DNA from: Tubiluchus corallicola
Lineage: Eukaryota; Priapulida; Priapulimorpha; Priapulimorphida; Tubiluchidae
NCBI GenBank assembly: GCA_030141605.1
Contig: JAQGDQ010000399.1
Span: 77,001-141,000, forward strand
Direction of reading: 5' to 3'
Length of the DNA stretch: 64,000 nt
Positions within the stretch are counted from its first letter, which is position 1, and each line of letters opens with the position of its first letter. Below, in pieces: positions 24,891 through 37,981 of the stretch. A program made the position numbers and the translations under genes. A model generated the notes under the pieces. The model ran no database searches, was not told the origin of the DNA, and was given only the letters and a program-made list of their open reading frames with translations.

Positions 24891-27500
24891 TCATAGTTAT
24901 ATAGATATTGTTTAGCTATCGTAAATTATTTCCTGCGGAAAAATTCCACTGCCTTCCAACAATGTAATGTTTGCTATTCTGTGTTGTCTGTTATGAAAAT
25001 ATGTAAAGTTTCATCTTATTTTTCTGCCACATTCCCAATTTTTAACTAATTGGTCTTAGTTTTTGACTAATTTTCTCCAAATTTTCATTCAGTTTTTGTT
25101 TAGTAAATTGTGTTCTGATGCTGGTGTTAGGTGCCACATCGTCTTTAAATTCTGTTCTGTGCTTCTCTTAAAAGATAATTTTCTATACAATACACATAAT
25201 ATGTAAGGAACATGTGTAGCTTATGTAAAATATTAATTTTTGTTTGTTTTGAGATTCAGTAACCATCTTAAATCAGACAACAATCAATATTTCTAACTAA
25301 ATAATATAATCTAATTTGTACCAGAAACTGGTCGGCCAGAAAAGCGATACCTTATTATCCAGTTTTAAGGAAATGTTTTTTGTGAAGTAAAATTTTTTAG
25401 TATGACAGTGTTCCAACAAATTTTGTGCAGACATGTCTATGTTTTTTCTGTTTGTTCGCTGATATTTTGTAATGTCTATTTATTTTAGATAAATTCCATC
25501 TAAAGTGATATTAAATTTAATGTAATTGACTTTTTCAGCTTATTGAACAATACTTTTCATGGCAGTGTATTTTACATTCCTCTGTTTTTAGGTTTTATTC
25601 TGAAGTATAATTGGTTTGTTATCTAAGGTATGTTGATTGCCTTGTAAGTGGATTTCTTTTGGTGCTGAGTTAATGTATACAGCAAACGCTTATTTGGAAC
25701 ATAAAGTTAATGGGGCTTAATTTCACTTTGCGTTAAATTTTAAAGATGTGTTTTGTCAACGAGGTGGCGCCACATGCTTTGCACAGTTTTCCTTGTCCTG
25801 GCGCAAAACCTCTAAAGTTACTACTGAGCAAGAGAAATCAATTTATCATTAAGTTGTTATTTCTTGCAATTGCAATGGTGGTTGCATAGATCTCGTTAGC
25901 TATTGTCCATGCTAAATGCTTGCATAACATAGAGGTGTTACAGCTTATAGCAGTCAGACTGTTCAATGTGCATTTATTTAAAGAATTTGCTCATATTGTC
26001 CATTAAACAAGTTGTTACGTTCATGCTATAAATGCTTGGTAGCTATGTTCTCGTTTTTGTTAGTTTGGTGGAAAATGTTAGCTGACGATAAAACTAAACT
26101 GTGATCTCTGTCAGGATTCCGTTGCACAACGAAAACTGTGATTTTATGTATCATTTACACATTCCTGCATTGATGTACTAGCAATTTGCACATCCATTTT
26201 TACGTGAATGGCTCCAACGTGTGATTTCGTATGCATTGCTACATCTTTGCAATTTGGAAAACCTTGTAATAAAAACTGAGTGTAAGACTAGAATTAAGAC
26301 TTGGCCTACTAATATTTCCATTGTACAGTATGGATTAGACTTGTGAAGCTGACTTTAACTTATGTAAAATAATTAGCTGGAAAAACAGCTTCTTTGAATT
26401 TTTGTATATGTGTATTACGTGTAGGTATCTGCTAAATTCATTAGAGCTTCCAGACTGAAAATTTTGTTGCTGTTGTTGTTGTTGTTATATGTTGTTTAGT
26501 TATGTAAGTGATTGTTTATTTTGTTGTTTATACCGTTAGACAACTGTGACAGTGTTTTTTTACATCCGTTCTTATTTATAAAAAATCAGAGGCGTTGGCG
26601 TCTGACTCCTCTGCATTATAGTGTGTACATGAGCTGCTGACAATATAAACAAATGTAATGTTTCTGTTTGCAATGGTTACGTACGAGTACTGTGGTATTG
26701 TTCCCCACTTTAACTAAGTAAGTGGGCCACCTTTTATCTGTTTCCTCAAGGCTGTATGTAGTATGTACATGTAAATTTTACTAATTAAATAGCATCAACT
26801 GAATTAGCTTACGGCTTGTATTTAACTGTACTAGGTCATGACTTGTGACATTTAGAACTTGCAATTTTTTTCTGATCTTATTCACTTGAATATCGTAACA
26901 CATAATATGGAAAGAATAAAGATCACTAGTAATTTGTATAATTTTCAAACATGAAATAAAATTAGTGTCATCTATTTAATTGTAATTTTATGCTAATCTT
27001 GTGCATTGTTACTGCTATACCTCCAGACAAGACAACTTTATACTTCCAACAGTTGCATTTCTTTTATCTACCAAGACAAACCTTTGATGTCACAAAGTAA
27101 CGTTCTTCCAACTAAGTATCAAAGCAAATTCAATTGGTATTACTTTACTGTGTTCTACATTTTAAGTTCCTAAGTTATGAGTGCTGCATACATGTATATA
27201 TAATTTCCTCATAGTGTGTTACTTAGGCAAGCGTGAAATTTACATCTTTATTTTATCTCTCTTCCCAGTCCAAAAGTTTTTCTACCACATAGAGCCTCAT
27301 TAACATTAATTTTGGTAATGTTAGTTCACGCACTAAAATGGGTAAAATTTCTAACATGTATGTGAAAACATAGTCATAGACAGTCTGACCATTAAGATTA
27401 AATCTATGCTGCAAAAAATCAGTACCCTTCCAAATTTACTAAGTCTATAGAAAGACAAGAAACCAGTACAGAAAGATTGTCAAAAAACCATCGCAACTTA
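24891..27500. other. Intergenic stretch without a recognised gene
   Basis: AT-rich, non-coding between coronin and the Penelope-like remnant. I see a short (GTT)n run near 26470 and no exon-like open segment flanked by splice sites. It may include an extended coronin 3'UTR. Confidence 0.5.
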
Positions 27501-27539
27501 AGCCTGATGGTACTTTGGTTCTTCCATTTGTGAATGACT

Positions 27540-28008
27540 CCACTTAGGCTAAAATTCGCAAAATTGTGAAAAATCAGCAAATGAACACGAGTAACTTTTC
27601 GAAACAACAAAAGCTTAAAAAACAAACTTTGAGGTCTGCTTTACAATGTGCTCTATGTCCTGCAAGCAAACGTGCCCCTTGCATAGTTTGCCTTTCAGGA
27701 CTAGATGGGCGTTGCACTAGAAAAAACGTTGTTTACAAACTGCACTGTTGTCTGCCAGGAATTGTACATCGGGCAAACCAAACAACCTGTTATAGATCGT
27801 CTCATGGAGTATATATGAATCTGTAAAACACACTAGTGCTTCCCCCTGGGAAGAACGTTATAAAAAACCACCGACTCTTTGCCATCACCCCATTTAATGT
27901 GTCTATTTTATTTAGAGCTAAGATCATGTAGAAAGATTATTGGCTGAAACAGAACTGATTAAAAAATACAAACCTGTGATCAATATTGATAAGGGTTGGC
28001 AATTTTAG
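27540..28008 (+). pseudogene. Penelope-like retroelement remnant, GIY-YIG end
   Basis: Penelope-like elements encode a reverse transcriptase followed by a GIY-YIG endonuclease. Only the 3' coding end survives. A cysteine-rich stretch (CALCPASKRAPCIVC) is followed by KNVVYKLHC. After a frame change comes YIGQTKQPVIDRL, the GIY-YIG-type motif, which soon meets an in-frame TGA. The end reads LLAETELIKKYKPVINIDKGWQF, then TAG at 28006-28008, a typical closing segment of this class. At least one frameshift and one stop show it is dead. The RT part is not recognisable upstream. Confidence 0.65.
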
Positions 28009-28089
28009 AGATTTATGGTCATTTTGACTTCTTTTACAATTATGACCATGACAAGTCTCAGAAGAGCACTATCTTATTTTCAAGCTGCT

Positions 28090-28277
28090 TACAGTCAAAT
28101 CTCTTTATAACACCCACTCTGGGACTCCAGAAAAAATTGGCATTAAGGGAGTTTGACGTTAGTTACAATAATACATGCATGTCTAATGCAAATACAGACA
28201 TTTTGTTCTGTCAAAAATTTAGGGGTTAAGTGAGGTTGGCATTATAAATGGTGGCATTGTTACGAGGTTTGACTGTA
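28090..28277. mobile_element. pogo/Tigger-like MITE (184 bp) with TA duplication
   Basis: The element begins cagtcaaatctctttataac and ends gttacgaggtttgactg, an inverted pair of the type seen at pogo/Tigger ends. It is flanked on each side by TA (28090-28091; 28276-28277), the expected target duplication. It has no coding capacity, so it would have been moved in trans. It lies just downstream of the Penelope-like remnant. A related right end is at 60852-60920. Confidence 0.7.
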
Positions 28278-28783
28278 TTTAAGTTAAGCCTGCTGGGTTT
28301 ATTATCAATTCTGATATTAAATAAATATGTTTACCGAACATATATACATAAAGGTCAACAAAATGAAAATTGTAGTAGAAAATAAAGAATTTATTTTCTA
28401 AATTGGACCACCATGTAAATACTTAACAGCCTTCTAATAACATCTATACCGCAACACTGGTATCAAATTACAAGTTAACAATGATCTGTATACTTTGAGT
28501 CAACATGATTTTTCTAATGATCTATTTCTCACTATATAAAATGCGCTCGATGATTGTAACAGCAAAAGCTTAATATGATTACACCATATATATTAAAGAG
28601 CCATCGTATTCCAGAAAGTATTCAAAGGTGCCCATTATTTCTAGAATCATAATTTTAATTTCTGTTTAAAAAGAGTAAAGCACTTGTTATGATTTAAACC
28701 AAAACAACAAACAACAACAAAATCACAAGCTGAAATCACAACAACAGAATGTAAACCGAACCCTTTAAATTGCCATTTTACAT

Positions 28784-28842
28784 AATTTTCATAATGATTA
28801 AAACAACAACTGGTTAATCAAAATTTAATCATTACGAAAATT
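28784..28842. repeat. Stem-loop of 19-bp arms
   Basis: Arms 28784-28802 and 28824-28842 are complementary with one mismatch (aattttcataatgattaaa and its near complement), with a 21-nt loop. It is beyond the aldolase stop on the minus strand and could fall in that 3'UTR. Function unknown. Confidence 0.4.
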
Positions 28843-28935
28843 GGGAAAAGATCAATATGTAGCTTCATTGTGAATATAAATTCCAGTTTATCACCCGCTA
28901 TTAATGGCATTTTCATTGTGAACTATCCGTAAACG

Positions 28936-28941
28936 TTTATT
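28936..28941 (-). terminator. Candidate polyadenylation signal of aldolase
   Basis: TTTATT on the plus strand is AATAAA on the minus strand, about 300 nt after the aldolase stop. Another candidate is at 28390-28395. Confidence 0.3.
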
Positions 28942-29244
28942 GAGCGTAGATGATCGTTTTGACTATTATAAATGACAGAGTCATTTTCAATACTATAAAT
29001 CAAGATTGAAGGTAGTGGCGGTGCAGAAGATAACTGTAATAATCGATACAAACCCTCTTCGCTCAATAAACATGTTGATTCCTAGAGGATGGCTCTTTCA
29101 TGTCTCGCAAATGTTATCACAATTTGTGTTAAATAGACTTTACTCTATCTTGTTGTAGTACTAGTGCATCTGTCTGTCCTACTTATTACAGCATATATCA
29201 GTAAAGAGCTACTCAACAGTTATCAGCTATTGATGATAAGTTAG

Positions 29245-32200
29245 TTAATACTGATGCTGTGCAACAAAGAGAGACTGCTGCCCAGCGGCGCTGTCCGCCC
29301 CACCACCGTATTTGCCAAGTGTGGCAGCACCATTTGCCTGAAATTACAAGAAAAATTTCAAATACTAAGTTAACTATATATCATAACAGAAACAGCTCCA
29401 CATGACTAATAAACTGAAACATTATTGCATTTTTTCTTTTCTTTTTGTTATCTGAATTTTTTTTTAATAATTTGACAATGATATCCAAAAAAGCCAAAAC
29501 TTTCTAGGGCATAATTTGGCCCCTTGCACTCCATTTTATATTCATTTTTGTTAAATGGTTGGCAGGTTTGAATGCTACTAAAATCTAAATCTACTAAAAC
29601 TTCGTAAACCTTCGGATATTACGAAAGTCAATACAATCGACGAAAACGAAACTGAACCGAAAGTGGAATTATCGGTAATAACTCCTATAAATGTTTATAA
29701 AGCCGTCACTAGTGCAGTACAGTTGCCCTGAGGAGATCGACATTCATGGAGATCTGACATCATAAAATATTTATATTCTGCATTAACACAAATTGTAACT
29801 TCAGCTTAAAATTATACCACATCTCTGTAAAAAACATAGCCAATGTCATATAAAGTTTCAGAAATATTTCAAGTCAATTCCGGACATAGACAGACTCACA
29901 ACACTTGTTGGACTTACTTTCAGGTTTAAATTAAAACGTGCTAATGACTGTTGTATGATAGCAGGTGATAACTTGCTACTAATGAGTCATGATTCGTTTG
30001 GACTGTAATTCAATTATAGCATATTGTACTTTTACGTGTGGCTCTGACCCATGCTCTGACACATGTACAGAAAGACCGAACCAATAACAGTATGGCTACC
30101 CACTCAGCAAAGGTAACTATAAAACTAGCATATTAATAAACTGTTATTGCAAAATAACGACACAAATAAAACCTATCACAGTTGTTACCTTAGCTCTTTT
30201 TCCAAATTCTGTTTGTCCTGTCTTCACGTTTTCTTTCTTGCCGCCCCATGCTTTCAGAGCAGATGCTTGGAGAGCGCGCCCAAAGCTGAACGACAATGCC
30301 CATGGCTTCCTGCCTGGAATATTATTCATGGCGCTCAGATTGACCGAAGCTTCTTCCTCAGACTGACCACCAGATAAAAACACAATGCCTAGGGAAATTG
30401 AAAATTCTTTGATTAATATAAAATGAAATCTAGTGAACTGAAAAATCAATAAGCAATGTGGATGTCAAGACTGCTTATTCACTGTGCTTATTCTGCCAGA
30501 AGCAGTAGGATAGGTTGTTAAACATCTGTGACTGCCTGCTTTGTTTGCAGCTTGGATTTTAGATTTTTGCTTGGACGGAATCCACAAATGCTCACCTGGA
30601 AAACGAGCATTCTACTATTGAGCAATTAGTTGACAAAATTAAACAAATTTAATTGTTATCTTATAGTATTAGACGGTTTAGTATCAGCATTTAGTAGTTG
30701 GAAATGCTAAACATGTAAAACGACAACTGTACAAATATAATGGTACAAAAACGTACCAGGTACAGCAGCTGGTACAGTGCGCTGCAATGCCGTGACAGTA
30801 GCACGTCCGATCTCCTGCGGAGTTGCACGTTTCTCACAGCTCATGCCTGGAGTGCACATGTTCGGTTTCAGCAGAGTTCCCTCCAAGTAAATGTTGTGGT
30901 CCATTAGCGCTTTGTACTGTGCTGACAAAACCTGAGCAAAATAGAAACATTTCCTTACTAGCTACTCCATATTATGACAAAAGATGCACTTGATAAAATT
31001 ACATACTTTGTTAAAAGCAGATGTAAAAAATTATCACAAGTTGTAATTACAGTAACAAATAAGTACCCATTACACAATCAAGCCTTCCATTCGGGCTCTG
31101 CTGTGTGCTTCGCATGCATGTATATTTTTATAGGCTTCGGAATCAAAAGCTACATTCAACTGCATGAAGAAATGGCAGAGAAGCAATTTTGAATAGGGAG
31201 AGGGGTTATCTCAAAAAAGTACCACTAAAAGGAAGTAAGTAGAGAAAAACTGTCCATTACTGTATCAGCAGTTCCACAGTGTACCTGCCGTATCGTGATC
31301 TGATCGCTTATTATGAAGCCTTAGCACTTTTTATGAAGTGTGTGCAGCAAGAACAATGCGAGTAACTAAGTACTTAGCACTGACCTACAACCAATGCAAA
31401 AAATACATTAGTGTAACTTCACAAGTTCCCAATTACCAGCTACTAGATTTTAAAAGCTTTTCCAGAACTTAAAAACTGCACAATACACAGCACTAGAAAA
31501 TTACACTGTATTAATTTATGGGTACACGTTGCAAGCTGTAGAAAATATGCAATGCCACAAAAAAGGTGTCCATAAGGTCTCTAAACATTACTAGACAACT
31601 TATTATTAAAATCAACTTCGAAAACCATGCAGGCCTTGGATACAGATACGGTGGAGCAGACATGTTTTAATAGTTAACAATCAAATCTGATGAAATTACA
31701 TCCTTAATGATTTGCGTTACCGCAAAATCTGACTTACAAGTTCGGTAACTCGTTGACTGGTCTCAAGATCATGATCTCCATCGGGCAAGATCTCTGGCTC
31801 GACTATTGGTACAATACCATTCTGCTGACAGATGGACGCATATCTGGCCAACACGTTTGCATTCTCCATAATTGCCAGCTGTGTAGGTTGGTTCTTACCG
31901 ATCTTTAAGACACACCTCCACTTTGCGAACTGAGCACCATCTTTCTTGTACTGAATGCATCGCTCTGCCAAGCCATCCAAACCTGTAATTATGTCACAAT
32001 GACAAATATACATGAAGCAGGATGACCTCTTCCAGATAGGATTTAAAACGAATACACTGCTTGTCCTACTGGAACCTAGTCCATACAGAGTCCAGTTTGT
32101 GTGTACTCAGCACAGTAGAACAATCTACTGATTACACAGTACAGATCGGTCTGCATGGATCCTTACCTACAAGAACCTAGTCCTTGGCATACAGAAGTTT

Positions 32201-35200
32201 GAGTGTGTATCCTGTGCAATATAATCCCATTGTAGTCTGCTGTTTACAAATATACAGACCAGACAACATTAGTCTTATCGCCAAATTTCGAGCTGTACTG
32301 CATCTTGATTCTACATACAGTACCTTTAATATGCCGTTCCTGTTTTAAGAATTTGCCACATAAAATATAAACTGTAATCTTTCACCATTGACATGAACAT
32401 TGTACGTCATACTGGTTATTGCAAGCTCTTACAAATAGTTTGCTGTATGTTATGTATTGCAGTTTAGTTTGGATTACATTAGCTATCAAACTAATACTCC
32501 TTAAAAAGTAATCACAACCTATTTTATTAAAAAAAATCTCTCTCAAGCATCCCAACTAAATAATATGTTTGCTTAAGCCAATCAGTATATTATACCTATA
32601 ACTCAGTTAGCCAGATCATATTATTGCTCAAGAATGCATTATTACCAACAATTTTTACAAGATGTTTCAATATAACCTACACCTAATCAACAAACTACAA
32701 AATCCGCGTGCTTTGGAAAAAGATCAAGCATGCCCTATACGTTGTTGGCAGTGGTGCTTGAACTAAAATTTAATTAAACTAAATTATGCAAACCTAGTTT
32801 CAGCTGAGTAATTTATCTCGTACTATTCTACAGCAAAAAGAGATATCATTTCTGACCTTGAGTGGTGCTTTCGCCATCAGTTCCCATCAAAGGAACGACG
32901 CCCTTGTCAACTTTGATGCCAGGAATTACACCCTTCTGTTTAAGTATGTCCACAAAAGGAGTGCCTGCAAAACAAAATTATGTAATCCTAGAAAAATGTC
33001 ATCAAATGGTTAACAACAGTGTATAACATGAGCTTCAGCAGTGGTGCTCGGTAAACAAAAACAAAAATTAGCCAAGCTACCAAACAGCAATTTATTAGGC
33101 TAACTGTCCAGAATGACCACTGGAAATAGCAAAAATTTCAACATAAGTTTTACCACCGTGTTTCTGTATACACTGTAGCTATAGCACATTTGAGTTCAGT
33201 TTTACAGTACGTTGTTTAAAATATGATCTACTGATGATTAAGATTACATTAACTAAGGTAATAAGCTCAGTTTGTTCTAGTTAAATAAGTGTACATTTAA
33301 CCTAATCAGTGATTTTATAGATTGACAGAAAACACGTTTTCATTTAGCTTCCCAGTATTATTTTTGTAACTGTGTATAGATGCACCAACTTTTATCAAGC
33401 ATATTAAGAATAAATGCGTAATGGAGTCAATGTGAAACGTACTTCTACTAATATTCATTTCTAACATTTTATTGTGCTTCAAATGTAATGGCAATCAAGA
33501 TGGCATAGTCATGGTTTCTCTCATTCTTTTTGCTGTTTCAAAATTGTTGCCTTCACTGTTTGTACTCAGTGGAGCAGAAATACCATACAGAACCAGTGTC
33601 TGGTACAAGATATGCAAACGAAATACTGTTATTCAATACATGAACGTAGCGAATGAAAATCAAGACATTTTCTAAAATACAGGAACGAAACGAACGAAAA
33701 TTTGAAAAAATAACGGCAATACGCAAAAATCAACAAAAACTTATAATAGTTTATTAAATAGCTTGTAATAATAAAACAACATTGTTTCCTATCAACCTTA
33801 CCAACTGAAAGATGGTTTTATCTAACTCTACATGAAACGTCGCCTCCTCATTCTGAGACCAGGCGATGGGGGCACAGTTAATAATAGATATCAGCTGCAA
33901 AATTTACAAGATGTTACATTGTAAAAGATTTTTCAAAAGTAGACGTAGATACATGTAAAAGATGAAGAAAGCAGATGATATACATGTAGGTGATGCAAAA
34001 GTAGATGTAGATTAAAGGTTGATGAGAAAAAGTAGATGTTCCAAGTCCTATATGCAACTATCTAAGCCTGTTACACAGCACATATTATTATGGCATGCGA
34101 GGGTAAACTTTTCAAACATAATTAGGTAACTTGCATTAAAAAAGGAACGAGTCACTTGTAAGTTACATTTATTTGGCAGTTATCACTTAAACTTAGAAAA
34201 GTATAACAGAAAAATTTGCAAAAAACTGCCTATAAAGCATAAATTTAAAATACATTCCCTCTGAATAGAAATTTTTAGGCATGGTGGTTGCCGCCATTCA
34301 CTTGAAAATCATCACGTAACTGAGAGACATCATGACTTTCCGTAAGCATGTGCTGCTTAAACTAATTCAGACTTCTGCAGCTAGCTTTTTTGTTCAAGCG
34401 AAATATTACAAAATTAGCTATCTAATTTCTCTGCAAAACTTACTATACTTTTGGCAAAAACACACAGTGTGCTACTATTCTTCAAGATGAATGACGTCAT
34501 CGGAAGAAAAATGGGCATTGAAAATGGAAGCACCCAAGCATGAAGTGATCACAACATGGGAGTGATTTTATTAGTTAGACGAGGCATTTATTGCAGTTTT
34601 ATTACTAAATCCTTCTAACATTTTTCGTGAACATTGACATAAGCCTAATCTCTTAGAAACTTGGCCTTTCTTTTAACTAAGAGAATAATACAATAACAAA
34701 AATTCTATACATGTAAACAAACATGTAAAATTCCCTGTAACCAGAATACCTCACAAAACCAATAACTTTGTTCCAAATTATCTAACATGATACCCACCAT
34801 TGTCGGCTTTTTGGTAGAGTGTCTCATGAAACAAGATAACCCCACTAATGTTCTCCTGAAATTCTGACCCACTGGTGAACAGCAGCTGTCTGTACTGACG
34901 ACGATTCTCCTCTTCATTAGCAACACCAATATTTGCGAGCCTCTTACCCATAGTACCTATAAAATTAAAAGAAGTGAAAAGTGCACAACACAGTCAAAAG
35001 TATATTCAGAATATTTCTGTTCCAGATCCAGCTCTATGCTTATACATTACCAATTTCAAAAAATTTGCAAGATGCCCGACCCCGAAATAGTTTCTCTGAA
35101 CATCCTGAAGAAAAACCATAATTTTGACATCAAAAGAAATTCATCAATATTCATATTTCAATTTATTATGAATTATAATTTAATGTCAAACTTCGTTTAG

Positions 35201-35485
35201 TAGAAAAGAAGTCCAACAATGAAGAAATGACAATAAAGCCGATTTAACAAGAATTTTTAGTGCAACTAGGGAAGGCATGCATTGTACAAGATGTTCAAAG
35301 ACACTAATAAAAGTTCACAAACACAACTGTGTGCATTTAAAACTTGAAAAATAAATTAAGTTTAATGCTGCGTTACCTGTGCTTTCATCAGCTGCTAAGA
35401 TACCTTTACCAGGTATCACAATGGCATTGGCAACTCGCGCCAACTCTGCCTTCTGTTCTTCGCTAAGGTAGTTTGGTAGAGGCAT
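29245..35485 (-). CDS. Fructose-bisphosphate aldolase, class I
   Basis: This cytosolic glycolytic enzyme splits fructose 1,6-bisphosphate into dihydroxyacetone phosphate and glyceraldehyde 3-phosphate through a lysine Schiff base. Seven exons on the minus strand: 35485-35377, 34956-34798, 32964-32857, 31982-31738, 30931-30757, 30388-30189 and 29337-29245 (1089 nt; 362 aa, normal length). All junctions have GT/AG and consistent phase. Landmarks in order: [38 protein letters not shown] (active-site lysine), [20 protein letters not shown] (Schiff-base lysine), [27 protein letters not shown], and a C-terminal tyrosine (AQHQY), the conserved last residue needed for full activity. The start is the ATG in CCACCATGC, five bases after a splice acceptor. 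A 5' noncoding exon therefore lies upstream, probably ending at 36138. No damage seen; apparently functional. Vertebrate A/B/C isozyme names do not apply. Confidence 0.97.
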
Positions 35486-35490
35486 GGTGG

Positions 35491-36137
35491 CTAAATGTAC
35501 ACAGAAACGCCATACCAGATGAAACTAGCCGATTAACAATAAGACTTTAAAAGTTCGCAAAACAGAGTATGTATGTATGGATAAACATAAGTATGCTACA
35601 ACCTCTCTTAGCCTACACTACACTATACAGTGGCACAAGAATGTGGAAAAATGCTAATAATTATGTAAAATCAATCAAATCAATATTTGCCGCAAAAGTA
35701 ATTTTTATTTGCCATGCATGGCAAATTTAGAAACAGTGCAGATTTCAGTTAACATAAACAGTCTCATTTCAAAGATTAAAATTTGCTTGTGTCACACTGC
35801 AAGCCCGTGGACCGAGTAACCTTCAAGTTGAAGCAAGGTCATGCAGTAGCTTAATTTGGCAAAGCGGCGTGTTTAACACCGACACGATTAAAGCCAAATA
35901 TTCATTACTAAGAAAAAGTAAAACCAGTCTAGATAACATTCAAGAATTTAACTTAATCCAAACACACTCTGTGAGCCAGTCATGAAAACACAAAACAAAG
36001 TATGAATTCAAGTTGTATTCAAAGCTAATACTAGCCAGTTCAATAAAAATTACATTATTTTTTCTGCACAATGACAATTAAATAAATTGACAAGATGAAC
36101 GTTTTTTGACAATTCAGAATATCAAGTGACCAGTTAC
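35491..36137 (-). other. Aldolase 5'UTR intron
   Basis: On the minus strand a donor TTTTATAG|gtaact at 36138/36137 and the acceptor catttag at 35491 bound a likely 5'UTR intron, so the transcript should start in a short noncoding exon between about 36230 and 36138. The donor choice is inference. Confidence 0.45.
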
Positions 36138-36239
36138 CTATAAAATTTCCTAAAAGCAGTTGTCGAAAATTCCAGAAAACAAACCGACCAGTCGAACAGC
36201 TACAGTAAAAGGACATGAACGTGAACTAAAAAGTGCGAA

Positions 36240-36290
36240 GTTCGGTAATGACGTCACTGCAAGGGAGGCGTGACAGCGCTTAGCCAATCA
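36240..36290 (-). promoter_or_regulatory. Candidate aldolase promoter: CRE and CCAAT elements
   Basis: A perfect palindromic CRE, TGACGTCA, lies at 36249-36256. A CCAAT box (CCAAT on the plus strand, 36284-36288) lies about 30 bp further upstream, with a GGGAGGCG stretch (36263-36270) between them. On the minus strand they sit just upstream of the proposed noncoding exon, as expected for a TATA-less housekeeping promoter. Confidence 0.5.
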
Positions 36291-36569
36291 TAAAAGTGCC
36301 TTGAACAGCTAAAAGGAGCCCCAGTAATAAAAACAGGTAAACAAGCGTAAAGCGTAAACACTTTCAAACTTGGAAAAATAACTACAGATGGCGCTAAACG
36401 ATGAAGTTTGATCGCACGTAAGGCTTGTCTAACGAGTGATTATTTTTATAGATATAATGTACTTTTATGTAAATTTCTTGTATAATTTTATATTTCTCAG
36501 TAGGTTATTGTGACTCTAAATTTTTAATTATTTTTTATACATTTAATAACTCAGTTTGTTAATCAACTT

Positions 36570-36700
36570 GCACTTACTCATTCACTCACTAACTAAATTA
36601 CTGATTGTCTGATTAAGAGACTACTGTATGACTGACTGACTGATTGACTAACTGACCGATCGATCGACTGATTTACTAACTGACTAACTAAGTAACCCAC
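36570..36700. repeat. Degenerate tetranucleotide repeat (ACTG/ACTA/ACTC)
   Basis: A run of imperfect units such as actcattcactcactaact, then actgactgactgattgacta and cgatcgatcgactg. Simple-sequence decay between aldolase and the PLEKHA-like gene. Confidence 0.6.
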
Positions 36701-37110
36701 TTTCTTAATTGTCAGTGTGGAGTAATGCAAATTTCTTTAAGAGGCAACGATTTTATTGCCGATATACAAGTACGAAAAGGGTCTAAAACTAAAAATAAGT
36801 ATTATTTTAAAATACCGTAATTGTAATTTCCGCAAGGGTACACAGACAAACCAGACAGCTCAATACACGGCCGTAGCTCAGTACACAGCATGGTTTTGGG
36901 GCCAATATGATAAGAGCAAAACATTTTTTCCATTTCTGTCTATGTTTTTTTTAGCAACAAAACTCTTACATGTAGCACGTTTGACTTTGTTTTATAAATT
37001 TATATGCTTCTATTTGAAATTTTGTTAAGTAATTTTTCGTATGTTGTGGTGTATTATAGTGTATACTAATTATCTATACAAAATTTCTGTGCCTAGCTAA
37101 GCACTTTTTA

Positions 37111-37275
37111 CAGTTTTTATTTACTTGTTGTTTAAAGTTTTTTATTTAGTTTGCTTCTTTAGTTTTTCACTTTAAATTTTTTAATGCCTTTAAGTTTTTA
37201 TTCACTTAGCGTTTAAATGTTTCTTATTTAGTTTGCTTCTTTAGTTTTTAGTTTTCACTTTAATTTTTTTTAATT
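37111..37275. repeat. Tandem duplication of an ~80-bp T-rich unit
   Basis: Two adjacent units begin agtttttatt(t/c)act and share atttagtttgcttctttagt and cactttaa. Copy 1 starts near 37111 and copy 2 near 37192. No coding content. Confidence 0.55.
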
Positions 37276-37981
37276 AGGTTGTTTCAAATTTTATTTATTT
37301 ATACGTTAATGTTTCAGTTAGCCGCTAATACACATGTACGTTAGTTCCTGTGTTTTTTTTGCAATTCAATTCACATGAGACAAAAATGTGGCAAACCTGT
37401 ATCTATACGTATCTAGCAAATTAAGTGCCATTTAATAATTTATAATTGTTTTTATCTTACGTTGTATTTCTTATCCTTTTTTTGCTGCGTGTAGGGGCAT
37501 AAACCTATACATACTCAGGCAAAAAGTCAACTGCTGGCAAGACTCCAGCAACCAGTTGCGTTGCTAGTTTGCCACCTGCTACGTACGTACGCACTCTGGC
37601 TCAGGATTTTACCTGAGTTACCTGTCCAAATATGAGGCTGGATCACGTGATAACAGGGCATCGTCTGCCGAACTGCTTTGTTATTGTGAAGATGATAGCG
37701 CGCACTCACTCATGTGCAGTGAAAGAATGTAGTTGGGTAGTTGCATGGTGTATATAAAATTGTTCATGATTTTGCTGTGCTTGTGCGGAGAAATAAATCG
37801 ATGTAAGCTGTGCTGCGCGCTTCTCGGGATTATTACACTCTCAGACAACTGTTGCTTTGACTTCATAGTGCGGTGTGGCAGTCGTAATAGTTGTGCTTGA
37901 AGTTTGAAACTTGCGGCATCGGTTGTTATGCGGCATTTTTAGACGCCGGAAGTACAGCAGGCTACAGTTGGAACTTGAAAA

